DNA of 64,000 nt from positions 27,062,418 to 27,126,417 of the forward strand of contig OZ024759.1 of assembly GCA_964016885.1 (NCBI GenBank), read 5' to 3'. Position 1 is the first letter of the stretch, and each line of letters opens with the position of its first letter. Shown here piece after piece: positions 8,845 through 19,981 of this stretch. Under the pieces are notes generated by a model. It saw only the letters and a program-made list of their open reading frames with translations. It made no database searches and was not told where the DNA came from. Source of the DNA: Eledone cirrhosa. Taxonomy: Eukaryota > Mollusca > Cephalopoda > Octopoda > Eledonidae. A program made the translations under genes and the position numbers.

Positions 8845-9190
8845 AATGTCCATAACATTACATGTCAGAATTATTAGCCACAGGGGCAGAGATGTCCATA
8901 ACATTACATGTCAGAATTATTAGCCACCGGGGCAGAGATGTCCATAACATTACATGTCAGAATTATTAGCCACAGGGGCAGAGATGTCCATAACATTACA
9001 TGACAGAATTATTAGCCACAGGGGCAGAGATGACCATAACATTACATGACAGATTTATTAGCCACAGGTGCAGAGATGACCATAACATTACATGACAGAA
9101 TTATTAACCACAGGGGCAGAGATGACCATAACATTACATGACAATTATTAGCCCCAGGAGCAGATATGTCCATAACATTACATGACAGAG
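8845..9190 (-). repeat. 46-bp minisatellite
   Basis: The minus-strand monomer is TGTCATGTAATGTTATGGAC then ATCTCTGCCCCTGTGGCTAA then TAATTC, 46 bp. There are about seven to eight copies. The last one before the TC tract is a 44-bp variant with CTGGGGC instead of CTGTGGC. Several monomers have GGTCAT for GGACAT. Confidence 0.95.
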
Positions 9191-9836
9191 TTTCATCTCG
9201 CGCTCTCTCTCTCTCGTTTCATCTCGCTCTCTCTCTCTCTCGTTTCATCTCTGTCTTCCTCTCTCTCATTTCATCTCTGTCTTCCTCTCTCTCGTTCCAT
9301 CTCTCTCTTCCTCTCTCTCGTTCCATCTCTCTCTTCCTCTCTCTCGTTTCATCACTCTCTCTCGTTTCATCTCTATTTCTCTCTCTCGTTTCATCTGTCT
9401 CTCTCTCTGTCGTTTCATCTCCCTCTATCTCTCTCTCGCTCTCTCATTTCATCTCTCTCTCCCTCTCGTTTCATCTCGCTGTCTCTCTCCTGTTTCATCT
9501 CGCTCTCTCTCTCCTGTTTCATCTCGCTCTCTAGTCTCGTTTCCTCTCTCTCTCATTTCATCTCGCTCTCTCTCTCTCATTTCATCTCGCTCTCACTCTC
9601 TCTCATTTCATCTCGCTCTCTCTCTCTCATTTCATCTCGCTCTCACTCTCTCATTTCATCTCGCTCTCACTCTCTCTCATTTCATCTCGCTCTCTCTCTC
9701 TCTCTCGTTTCATCTCGCTCTCTCTCTCTCATTTCATGTCGCTCTCACTCTCTCTCATTTCATCTCGCACTCACTCTCTCATTTCATCTCGCTCTCTCTC
9801 TCTCTCGTTTCATCTCGCTCTCTCTGTCTCATTTCA

Positions 9837-9873
<37 letters not shown>

Positions 9874-10537
9874 TCATCTCGCTCTCTCTCTCTCATTTCA
9901 TCTCACTCTCTCTCTCTCTCGTTTCATCTCGCTCTCACTCTCTCATTTCATCTCGCTCTCTCTCTCTCGTTCCATCTTGCTCTCTCTCTCTCTTCCTCTC
10001 TCTCTTGTTTCAACACTCTAATCCCTCACTTGTTTCATCTCTCTCTAATCCCTCACTTGTTTCATCTCTCTCTTGTTTCAATTCGTTCTCTCTCTCTCTC
10101 TCTCTTTCTCTCCCCTCTCTCTTTCTCTCCCCTCTCTCTCTTGTTTCATCCCTCACCCTCTTGTTTCATCCCCCTCTCCCTCTTCCTCTCTCTCTCTTCC
10201 TCTCTCTCTCTTCCTCTCTCTCTCTCTTTCTCTCTCTCTCTTCCTCTCTCTCTCTCTTCCTCTCTCTCTCTCTCTTCCTCTCTCTCTCTCTTTCACACTC
10301 TATCTCCGACTCGTTTCATCACTCTCTCCCCTCTCTCCCCTCACCCTCTTGTTTCAACTCTCTCTTCGTTTCAACTCTCTCTCCTCTCGTTTCAACTCTC
10401 TCTCTCTCTCTCCTCTCGTTACAACTCTCTCTCTCTCTCCTCTCGTTTCAACTCTCTCTCTCTTTTCTCGTTTCAACTCTCTCCTCTCTTGTTTCAACTC
10501 TCTCACCTCTCGTTTCAACTCTTTCTCTCTGTGTCTC
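9191..10537 (+). repeat. TC-rich polypyrimidine tract with GTTTCATCTC spacers
   Basis: (TC)n runs are punctuated by GTTTCATCTCGC or ATTTCATCTCGC in the first part. From 10005 on the spacers are CTTGTTTCAACTCTC and the tract is pure TCTCTTCC. The tract is stop-poor in all plus frames because TC repeats contain no stop, giving long Ser/Leu frames that are not genes. The strand asymmetry is almost total (purines on the minus strand). Confidence 0.95.
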
Positions 10538-10557
10538 CAATGTGTAATAAACCGTGA

Positions 10558-10725
10558 CTCATATATATATACCGAAGTATGTACATAAACACATACATAC
10601 ACGCATGTGTATATATATATACATACATGTGTCTCTCTCTCTCTCCCTATATATATGTATATATGTATAAATATGTACATACATATTAGTGTATATATAT
10701 TGCTATCTATATGCATATTTGTATA
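10558..10725. repeat. TA/CA microsatellite
   Basis: TATA, ACATACAT and TCTCTCTC stretches lie between the TC tract and the SINE. Confidence 0.8.
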
Positions 10726-10736
10726 ATTATACTGTA

Positions 10737-10910
10737 TGGTGAATTGGCAGTATCGGTAGAGGGTCTGACGCCATGCTTTCCAGCATAGTTACGTCCCTTT
10801 ACGATCCGAGGTTAACTTTGCCTTTCATCCTTAAGGGGTCGATAAAATAAAGTACCAGTAATGTACTGGTTAATTGCTGGCCTTGTGCCTAAAGTAGAAA
10901 CAATTATTAG
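10737..10910 (+). mobile_element. Cephalopod tRNA-derived SINE (inside the insertion)
   Basis: The A-box is in TTGGCAGTATCGGTAGAG. The B-box region GATCCGAGGTTAACTT is decayed. The tail has TTTCATCCTTAAGGGGTCGA then AATAAAGTACCAG and GCTGGCCTTGTGCC. This is the structure of the abundant cephalopod SINEs. It lies within the 2.6 kb insertion and so is absent from L3. Confidence 0.85.
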
Positions 10911-11418
10911 TTCAAAGTGAAACCACCATCCTACCTGAAATATTATGTTATCATATTAAATATTTCTTATACTGTCATGTTTTTTCTTTAAAACGATTGC
11001 ATCTCAATAAAGTGAAGAAAACTATTATATACTGTTGTTATATCATTATACTTTAGTTTTAACATTTCTATGTGTATAAATATAATGTATGTAAGTGTGT
11101 TTGAAAATATATAATAATAATATGCATGTTTGAAGCAGGGTTCAACTGAAATATCTATACCAGTAACTTAATTAGTGTTACACCTTAGGCATAAACTATT
11201 TGGCATTCTTTGAAGGAGGTACTAGGTTTTTCGCTTTCTTAAATGGAGTATACACGCGCACACGATGCATATATATAAATTGTTTTTCTCTGTACAAAGA
11301 GATTGACATCATTTCTTAAATCATTATTTAGGGTTTTACAACAAAACATATTGTATGTGTAATTATACAAATTGAATTTAAGTATTTATTTTAAAATTTT
11401 ACATACACTTTAGTAGTA
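10911..11418. other. AT-rich segment between the two SINEs
   Basis: This is AT-rich sequence with no coding similarity. It is part of the 2.6 kb insertion. Confidence 0.5.
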
Positions 11419-11455
11419 TCATCATCATCATCATCATCATTTTACGTCCGCTTTT
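11419..11455 (+). repeat. (ATC)n run with ACGTCCGCTTTTCC, cephalopod repeat end
   Basis: About eight ATC units are followed by ATTTTACGTCCGCTTTTCC. This (ATC)n plus TTTAACGTCCG word is the start of a very frequent cephalopod dispersed repeat, here cut off after 20 bp. In the unit tail the site is replaced by a TA run (47588-47609). Confidence 0.7.
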
Positions 11456-11467
11456 CCCTCATTTGTG

Positions 11468-12225
11468 ATGCCATGCATTGTATTGTACACTTCGACATAT
11501 GGATTATATTCATGCAACACCTCTCATATCATAGCCATTTTTTGTGGTGAGCAGTCATTATTTGTTGGGACTAGGGCAGTGGATTGGCAGTATCGGTAGA
11601 GCGTCAGACACCATGCTTTGCAGCATAGGGTTATGGCCCTTTACGTTCTGGGTTCAAATCCCTCTAAGGTTGACTTTGTTTTCATCCTTATGAGGTCGAT
11701 AGAATAAAGTACCAGTAATTGCTGGCCTTGTGCCAGACAAAATTATTTGGTTGTACTTCCAATCTGTGCTACACACCTTCGTTCCCATCAATAATATATA
11801 ACTGGCCATATTGTGGTGTATTTTCTGCAGGTTACAGAGATGGGTGTGTATTGATATGTTTGACCCTGAATATGAAATCTATACGGGCCTCTGCCGGGTG
11901 GTAACACCAAATGAAGTGAAATAAATGTAGTTTTAATTGCAGATGTTTCTGTGAAATCAACTGCTTCCTGGCCTCTTTCAAAGAGATTTCTCAGTCTCTC
12001 AGGGTATATGTGCAATGGTGGCAACACTACCTTTCCTTTATTACAACAGTTACAATTTTCATTTCTAAATTTCAAAGCTCCACAGTGATCACACGAAACA
12101 TTCATATCACTAATATGAAATTCTTCTACATTTCCATTAATATTAATTGTTGGCCAATTTCTCTTACGACGCTCATTATCCATTCTTCTCTGTCTGAATG
12201 TTTTCCATTCTAAGTCTATTTGCAT
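11468..12225 (-). pseudogene. Helitron Rep N-terminal part, interrupted by a SINE, L1
   Basis: It starts MQIDLEWKTFRQRRMDNERR. The cysteine cluster CDHCGALKF...NCCNKGKVVLPPL is followed by GPYRFHIQGQTYQYTP, as in the Helitron-like N-terminal domain. A frameshift follows, since the next recognisable stretch, PAENTPQYGQLYIIDGNEG, is in another frame. The SINE at 11565-11741 interrupts the gene after VQPNN. The other side continues DCSPQKMAMI-stop-EVLHE, then NPYVEVYNTMHGI up to the 2.6 kb insertion. The cysteine region is likely zinc-binding in live relatives. Here the gene is dead. Confidence 0.85.
11565..11741 (+). mobile_element. Cephalopod SINE inside the Rep gene, with target duplication
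   Basis: The A-box is TGGCAGTATCGGTAGAG and the B-box GGTTCAAATCC is near-perfect (about 11651-11661). The tail has GAGGTCGATAGAATAAAGTA and GGCCTTGTGCCAGA. It is flanked by ATTATTTG on both sides (11557-11564 and 11742-11749). Removing the SINE and one ATTATTTG restores a continuous Helitron frame, which supports these as target duplications. It is present in every copy retaining the site, so it predates amplification. Confidence 0.88.
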
Positions 12226-12331
12226 GGAATAATTATATTCTGTTGTTTATTATGTAATTAAATAGCTCTGTACAATACATAGAGCATTCTTCTTTTCTTT
12301 ACCTTTTCTATGGAAATACAAGAACAAACAG

Positions 12332-12363
<32 letters not shown>

Positions 12364-12819
12364 ATATACATAAACAAGACTGTTATTGCTCCAACCAGTC
12401 TATTTACCTTTGATAACTATCCTAAATATAAATACACCTATACCATACATACACATATCATATATGTTTTTGATGCCGTGGTATAGCAGAGATAAGCAAG
12501 AAGAGAAAAGAAAATGAAAATGAGAAAAAAAAAGAAGTAAGAAGTCGGGGGAGGGACAGACACTTCACTCCTGTCGTCTTTCCTCCCGACTTTATGGAGG
12601 AAATCAGCAGTACAGGGACCAAGTATGGCAGAGGTCTCAATGGAGTGGAAGAGGTGAGTCAGGCCTTGGTACTATCTTACTATCCTTTGCATTGCGGGGT
12701 GTGGAGCCTAGGTTTGTGGCTGTAGCTATATTTGAACTTTTATATGAAATTTCAGTTTTATATTTTTCACATCTTAAAACTTAATCTTAGTCTTTTGCAG
12801 CTCATCTTGTTTCATCTCG
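12226..12819. other. Unit segment upstream of the Rep gene
   Basis: This contains a TA run (12332-12356), a purine-rich patch and unrecognised sequence. Relative to S1 a 115-bp stretch is missing at about 12568. If the unit derives from a Helitron, its 5' end should lie in this direction, but I found no convincing TC terminus. Confidence 0.4.
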
Positions 12820-13275
12820 GAGCACACGATTTGGGAACCACTGCTCTAGAGTTAGAAAAAGTATATTTTATGCAGGGCTTCCCTGAGACATAAAAACTAT
12901 TTCAAGAGATCGACATGGGTAGAAAGGTTGAGAAATGCTGCACAATGTTCTTTGGTTTTTGTTCACCTTTAAATAATCATGTATAAAATATCGGGTGTGC
13001 AAGATTTCATGAAAAGGTATAACATTATTTATGCTGATCTTGCAGGAACTAGCTCCAATTGAGAGTTGTACCAATTCCCACTAAACTCGAAACTCCTGGA
13101 CAATATATACATATCTTTATAAGTTCCTGTGTATTGTGTCGTTGTATAATGAAACATAAATATATACCATGCATGTCAGTCAGATTTGAACTCACTATAT
13201 TTGGCGTTTTATAGATATAATTTGTTTGTTAAAACAATTGATTAAATAATAACTAAATAAAATTAATTCTACAAT

Positions 13276-13351
13276 CCTGGATAGGGAATGAACTTATAAC
13301 TTCATAATAGAAGCCATCTATTCGAGCAGTATTGCCATCTAAGCCACCAGG
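13276..13351 (-). other. tRNA-like 76-nt sequence, L2 copy
   Basis: It has the same fold as 457-532. Just downstream, one ATAAAATA repeat is missing relative to S1 and L1 (about 13375). Confidence 0.5.
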
Positions 13352-14279
13352 TTACTTACAGAACTTCATTCAAATATAAAATATATGCCAGACATAGTGA
13401 GTTCGAATCTGACTGATTAGTTGGTCATTGTCCCAGCCAACAGTTTAAATCGCCAACCAGTAGGTGACATCGACTAGGTTGGGAAAACTTGGTTAAGTAG
13501 CTCCAGTTATTGCTACGTTAGACATATTCAAGACTTATCGACACCGAATGGAAGAAAGGTAAAGTTGAACTCAGAGTAAAGAACTGGAAAAATACTGCAA
13601 AGAATTCTATCTGATGTTCTAACAATTCTACCAAATTACCTTATGTATATATATTTATATCTAGAGATAAGAAGAAAACTGAAAGAAAGAAAAATGAGAC
13701 CTTATATGTAACCCATGACCAGGATTGAAACCGAAACCATGACTACCACCATCTCTGGTATCACCCACCAGACCACCATGAAAGATACAAACATCTGCTT
13801 TTTTAATATTTATAAGCCTACTTTCAATATTAAAGTAATTAACATGTGGTGTTGTTCATGCCTTTCTCTATGTTATTGGTAAAAAATAAAGTATTTAAAC
13901 CTCAAATTTTGTTATTCAAATATGCTTGCTTATGTAATTATAAATGTCGCAGAATACACACACATATATAGATGTGAAAATATTCAGGACCCCAACGGCT
14001 GTGCTACTGCCGTTTCGACATCTATATATATATCTTTTAGTCCTAGGCTCTTTCAGCGCAGAAAGAATTCTCCAATGATCACAACCAGCTAATGGTGCCC
14101 AGTGGAAGCACTTTAGTCTAATTATAACCCCAACGATCACGATTAGCGGCGGCTTTTTCGAGTCTGAGGTTGACTGCCAGATATATATATATATCTATAT
14201 ATATATATATATTTTTTTATACTTTGCTAGAATCCCGGAGAACAACAGAAAGATGCTGAGTTCAGAGTTTAAAAAACAT

Positions 14280-15190
14280 GTCCCCCTTTAATATAAAAAC
14301 AATCCGAGTCTTGTAAAAGTGTTATTACTGTAATATAAAGTAGAAACCCTTTATTTAAACAAAGCTGAGATGCAGCGATCATCAAAGCAAACCCCAAAAT
14401 GTAAACAAACTTCTCGCAGGTGCTGGCAGATACACGATAACATGTGTATACGAAGTGTAACAGGGAGTTGGGTCGTATTATATGACTTTCAAATTGACCC
14501 CTATTATATTCAAATTATCCCCTGTGGGGCGTGCACCCCACGTTGAGAATCCCTCATAAATAAATATATGTGAGTGTGTTGCTATGACTGCTATTTCTAG
14601 CAGGTTTACTGCAGTCCTGTAGACGCACAACAAAAACCGGAAGTGGCAGCCATTAAAAAACTTTGGCTTAAAATCAGGCAAAAGTTTTTTAACAATTTGC
14701 CAAGAAAGATAACTCTTGTCTTACTTAATCGCAAAAATCGAGGCAAAAAATTTTGCGGGTGTGCAGTTTGTTTGGTGTATTTGACTGCTATTTCTAGCAT
14801 ATATGGACACTTTAGAAATAGCAGCGAAACACGGGAAACATAAGAAAGAAGGACACACACGTATATATATATACATATATATATGCACAGATATATACAT
14901 TTAAATATATATATTTATATATACATACACGCGCGCACACACACCTATACGTAGATATGGGTGTGTGTATAGCTGGTATATATATATATGTATGGGTGAG
15001 TGTATAGCTGGTATATATATATAGGTGTGTGTCCTTCTTTCTGCTGTTTTCCGTTTTTCGCTGCTATTTCTAAAGTGTCCATACATGCTAGAAATAGCAG
15101 TCATAGCAACACACTCACATATATTTATTTATGAGGGATTCTCAACGTGGGGTGCACGCCCCACAGGGGATAATTTGAATATCCCCCTCT
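14280..15190. mobile_element. Fold-back element with hAT-like termini, L2 copy
   Basis: The clean form of the element has terminal arms of about 96 bp (14508-14603 and 15087-15182) that are near-perfect reverse complements. They run from ATATTCAAATTATCCCCTG to TGCTATTTCTAGCA. The loop of about 480 bp holds ATTTCTAGCA-type words and CA/TA microsatellites. Confidence 0.65.
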
Positions 15191-15773
15191 TTATATCAAT
15201 TAGCACTAACTCTCTCCCTCTCTATATCTACTACACGGCACTCTCTTCCAATACCCCTCTCTATATGAAGTAACACCAAACTCTCCCCCTCTCTATATAT
15301 TAAGCACTAAGTCAGGAATTTTTTTCTTCTTTCGTGCAGAGAGAGTAAAGTTGATTAAATCTACTGCAGTGAATTACTGGTATTTTATTTAATAAAAATT
15401 AAAATTTACTATTTGTCTTCGTTTAATTTTCGTTTTTCTTTACATAGTTTCGTTTCGTTAAATGTCTCCAGAATTTGTTTTTACTTTTACCGGATATTGA
15501 AGGTGTAAACTTGGTGTTGTCTAGAAACGTGTTAGAAATATTTTTCTTTTAATTGTGAAGAATTTAACCGCAAAGTAAGTTTTTTTTACTGTTTATTTGT
15601 GGCTGGGACAACGTATGGTATGTGTTAATGTAAATGGTGAAGGTTTAAAGATTCTTTTTACAACTGAAAATCAGTTTGTTGTTGCTGCTAATTACTTAAC
15701 GCATGGAATAGATTAAAAAAATACAGGATTGTTTCTCGGAAGAGAGAAAGAAGAAACAACAAATCACAGAAGC

Positions 15774-15958
15774 GGGTAGCACACACATTTGGGACCACAT
15801 ACAACACAAAAACAGGTAATCCACACATCTGGGACCACATACAACACACCAGCAGGTAATACATACATCTAGGACCACATAAGCAGGTAATACACACATC
15901 TAGGACCACATACAACACACAAGCAGGTAATACACACATCTAGGACGACATACAACCA
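15774..15958. repeat. 40-bp minisatellite, L2 copy
   Basis: It has the same number of monomers as L1. The last monomer reads TACACACATCT where L1 and L3 read TACCCACATCT. Confidence 0.85.
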
Positions 15959-15998
15959 AAGGCAGGCGAAAGGGGTGGACAAACGAGCTGCTACTAGA

Positions 15999-16248
15999 TC
16001 AAAAGATAACAGTATCGCGAGGAGCACTGGGAAACCTCTCTAATGATTTTTTTAGGCAAGCCAGCACGTCTGCAGCGTTACCTCGGGCGATGGCGAGGCT
16101 GAGGAGCTGGAACAACCAAGTGCCCTCACGAGCTTCACCAGTCACCTTCGTCAGGCTAGCCGCCAGTGAAGATAGGAATCTCGCAGTCAGTATCCCGACT
16201 CCCCCAAACGCCACAGGCTGGAAAATGTAGTTGGCCGACAGATCACAG
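15999..16248 (-). pseudogene. Reverse-transcriptase-like C-terminal tail, L2 copy
   Basis: The frame is as in L1, with Ala for Val in NAADVLACLKKS. It ends in the same in-frame stop. Confidence 0.5.
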
Positions 16249-16277
16249 TATTACTTAACAGTGATAGATATTCTGTC

Positions 16278-16353
16278 TAAAGGAGGGGCGTGCAACAGGC
16301 GGCCCGCGGGCCACAATCGAGCCCACCTGACCAGTCAGAGTGGCCCGCAATGA
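16278..16353 (+). mobile_element. hAT-like terminus, L2 copy
   Basis: It has the same GCGGCCCGCGGGCC core as L1. Confidence 0.45.
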
Positions 16354-16404
16354 CTCTTGTAGGCTTATTTAGAATTTTTTCCATACCCGTAATACTTCTG
16401 TTAG

Positions 16405-16770
16405 TTGACCTATACTAAAGGACTTCACTGATAGGGTTATATGTGTTATAATTTCCCAGTTGACCTATACTAAAGGACTTCACTGATAGGGTTATATGTG
16501 TTATAGTTTCCCAGTTGACCTATACTAAAGGGCTTCACTGATAGAGTTATATGTGTTATAGTTTCCCAGAGGGCTTCACTGATAGGGTTATATGTGTTAT
16601 AGTTTCCCAGTTGACCTATACTAAAGGACTTCACTGATAGGGTTATATGTGTTATAGTTTCCCAGTTGACCTATACTAAAGGACTTCACTGATAGGGTTA
16701 TATGTGTTATCGTTTCCCAGTTGACCTATACTAAAGGGCTTCACTGATAGAGTTATATGTGTTATAGTTT
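16405..16770 (+). repeat. 55-bp minisatellite, L2 copy (6 + 1)
   Basis: It has the same copy number and the same truncated fourth monomer as L1. Confidence 0.95.
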
Positions 16771-17025
16771 GAAACAAACTACCTGCATCAGTTATTATAC
16801 TTTTATAACACCGCTATATTACCTACATGAAAGAGGTAAATATTTATTTCTCTTGTCTTCTTAAATGTATAGAACATTTTTCTTATATATATTCTTAACA
16901 TAGCTAGGACCGTTTATTATTTACTAGTCTCTACTCCTAGGACTTTGCTGGTCTCATGTCCCCTCCATCAACACACACTCGGTAGAAAGCTGGTCGTCGG
17001 ATGTAAAGTGGCCCTGATTACAGGT

Positions 17026-17335
17026 CTAGTATTGAAGCCTTTCGGCTTGAGCCTTGCTGATGCCGACACAGTTCCTGTGGTAGTTTTGGTAGCACAGGTG
17101 ACATTTTATTGTGTTTAGGTACCGGCTAGTGCGGACACAGAGAGCACAACCAGGTGGTGAGCTGGCAACGACCAAGTGTAGAGGGCCAGCTTTGAAATTC
17201 GAGCGACGGAGTGAACTAGTAAAAGAGGCAGGGTAAGCAGCATTGGTTCTAACGGTGGGACTAGAACGGAGGTTGGGTGGTGCTGGGGGTGGGCTAACAG
17301 CTAACAGTTGTAGGAGTGGTGGGGGTTTGCTAGGA
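17026..17335 (-). pseudogene. PHD-like zinc-finger fragment, L2 copy
   Basis: This copy keeps the Cys two residues after the His (YHRNCVGIS), so the C-x2-C, C-x2-C, H-x2-C ligand order is complete up to the internal stop. It is the better-preserved allele of the fragment. Confidence 0.48.
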
Positions 17336-17342
17336 TTAATTT

Positions 17343-18940
17343 TTACATCTGTCTGTGAACTCTTGAAAAAGCAACATACAATTGTCCAGGGTTAAATACT
17401 TGCTCAGGGAGGAACAGACCCACTTTATCATGTATTTGACCATGGTTCTTGTTGATTGTCATGGCATATGACAGTCTTAATGGAAACTGGGGTCTTTCCA
17501 AAGTAAAAGGGATGTTGGCACCACTGGGGGATAACTTCAGTCTTGGGATCAAAACACACCTGCCCATCAAAGGACCATAGATATGAGAAGCTTTGATAAA
17601 ATGTTTATGCAGTTCTACTACTTCTAATCTTGTGCCATTACATAATCTGTTCTGGATTGAAATATTCCATAGAAGCATTATTATTGATCCTGCTTATAAT
17701 TGGAGTTTGTGAGGCGGCATCCCAGAAGGTGTAAGCAAGTTCATTTAGCTTGAACCAGGCAGCAAGGGTCCCTGCATTTCTACCACAACCTGAGCATTGC
17801 CTCTTTGAAAGTAAACTCTGTTTGTTCTCCAGGTGTGTGGCTAGGCTGTATACTGTATGTGATGTACCATGAAGCTTAAATTCCGAGAGACACGACACTG
17901 CTTCTGGCTGAGACACATACCTGCAACAAAGATAGGTTCTTATTTCATCATGGTTGTGTTGGTTCTGAGCCTCATTAGGTAATGCATTATTCGTTACTTC
18001 TATAGATGTACAATCATGCCCCATGTAACATATTTAAAGAGGTACTTGACACTTTTTACAGAAGCGCAAACTTCAACATTAATATGTGCACAATATTTCT
18101 TAAGCAAAAAGGCATTAAATGGCATAACATTCCTGTTATCTACTGAATGTCATCCAATTTACACTGCAGTTCCTGTCTTGCACCTCCTGTACTCTGGGTA
18201 TCCATTTAGGTTCAATAATGTTTCCCTTCTGTAGGTTTTTGGATAGTTCTTTTTGAAAAATCCATTTTGTATAAATGGGGGAAAAGGGTTTCCAGAACCA
18301 CATGGCCTGTGGATCATAAACTTTTAAACCTGCTCATGTAGTACTGGATCATCTTCCAATGCAGGTATTTCTGCTGACACGATTCTGTCAATGTCTTCTC
18401 TGTTTCTTATCTTGTCTTCATTTTTTAAGGCTCAGTGTTATCATCTGTTTAGATAATTCATTAAACCATTATACTCATCCACTCACAATTGGGCTTGATT
18501 GTTCCTCAAATATTGAAGCCTGCATCCCTCTACTTTCATATAGGCATCCACTAAATACTGCTAAAATAATTTACCTGCCCTATATATCGCACTAAATCCT
18601 CCTCTATATGCTATACAGTATATGTAATACTCCTGCATTGTCAGTCTATTGCAAACACAGGTCCTACATTCCTCTCCATGTCACTATGCCACCAAAATTC
18701 ACCATTATGGGTCGGTCATGAGGTCCAAGTGGCATGAATTATGTGGTATTTTCTGAGGAGGATGGTCTTTAGGAAAGATGATAATATCTCTTTGTACAGG
18801 TGGTGTGCCCTCAATCCCCCACAAAACAACAGCTATCATTACTAGTTGGTAAATTAGAGCAGCTCATATCTGATCCTCTTCTAAATCTTAATTCACAGTT
18901 CTGTACACGACAATTTTCTCTTCTTGCACTTTGCTGTTTG
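17343..18940 (-). pseudogene. Helitron Rep middle part and helicase C-terminus, L2
   Basis: It has the same deletions and stops as L1, including TAA in the helicase tail after HKLQL. It encodes Leu instead of Phe in GPLMGRCVLIP and Thr instead of Ala in LHGTSHTVY. Confidence 0.83.
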
Positions 18941-19949
18941 AGATGAAACAAGATAGCAATGTCCATAACATTACATGTCAGAATTATTAGCCACAGGGGC
19001 AGAGATGTCCATAACATTACATGTCAGAATTATTAGCCACCGGGGCAGAGATGTCCATAACATTACATGTCAGAATTATTAGCCACAGGGGCAGAGATGT
19101 CCATAACATTACATGACAGAATTATTAGCCACAGGGGCAGAGATGACCATAACATTACATGACAGATTTATTAGCCACAGGTGCAGAGATGACCATAACA
19201 TTACATGACAGAATTATTAACCACAGGGGCAGAGATGACCATAACATTACATGACAATTATTAGCCCCAGGGGCAGATATGTCCATAACATTACATGACA
19301 GAGTTTCATCTCGCGCTCTCTCTCTCTCGTTTCATCTCGCTCTCTCTCTCTCTCGTTTCATCTCTGTCTTCCTCTCTCTCATTTCATCTCTGTCTTCCTC
19401 TCTCTCGTTCCATCTCTCTCTTCCTCTCTCTCGTTCCATCTCTCTCTTCCTCTCTCTCGTTTCATCACTCTCTCTCGTTTCATCTCTATTTCTCTCTCTC
19501 GTTTCATCTGTCTCTCTCTCTGTCGTTTCATCTCCCTCTATCTCTCTCTCGCTCTCTCATTTCATCTCTCTCTCCCTCTCGTTTCATCTCGCTCTCTCTC
19601 TCCTGTTTCATCTCGCTCTCTCTCTCCTGTTTCATCTCGCTCTCTAGTCTCGTTTCCTCTCTCTCTCATTTCATCTCGCTCTCTCTCTCTCATTTCATCT
19701 CGCTCTCACTCTCTCTCATTTCATCTCGCTCTCTCTCTCTCATTTCATCTCGCTCTCACTCTCTCATTTCATCTCGCTCTCACTCTCTCTCATTTCATCT
19801 CGCTCTCTCTCTCTCTCTCGTTTCATCTCGCTCTCTCTCTCTCATTTCATGTCGCTCTCACTCTCTCTCATTTCATCTCGCACTCACTCTCTCATTTCAT
19901 CTCGCTCTCTCTCTCTCTCGTTTCATCTCGCTCTCTCTGTCTCATTTCA

Positions 19950-19981
<32 letters not shown>

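Larger units (their letters stand above)
8828..11467. mobile_element. 2.64-kb compound insertion splitting the Helitron gene
   Basis: The flanks TTTGCTGTTTG (left) and ATGCCATGCATTG (right) are directly joined in L3 at 31060/31061, where the Helitron coding sequence reads through. The insertion carries the 46-bp minisatellite, the TC tract, a SINE and an (ATC)n run. On the minus strand its ends can be set between A and T with a 5' TC, as Helitrons prefer, but the 3' side ends GTTTCATC rather than CTRR. The mechanism of insertion is therefore open. Confidence 0.75.
2664..12819. repeat. Full tandem unit L1 (10156 bp)
   Basis: This is the reference copy for the array. In order it holds a tRNA-like sequence, an inverted-repeat region, a 40-bp minisatellite, an RT tail fragment, a hAT-like end, a 55-bp minisatellite, a PHD-like fragment, the Helitron helicase/Rep 3' part, the 46-bp minisatellite and TC insertion, two SINEs and the Rep 5' part. 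To find the matching site in L2 add about 10112-10156. For L4 add about 49243-49351. Confidence 0.93.

Noticed and set aside
8845..9190. 46-bp repeats considered as a repeat/spacer array or telomeric or centromeric satellite
   Set aside because: There are no spacers and no known telomere motif. The repeats are tied to the TC tract as part of an insertion, so a minisatellite is the simplest reading.
9166..10588. Long Ser/Leu-rich open frames in the TC tracts (also 19279-20701, 39917-46837, 58493-59829)
   Set aside because: They are low-complexity translations of (TC)n with GTTTCATCTC spacers. Two or three frames are open at once, and length follows repeat number. No domain or codon bias is visible.
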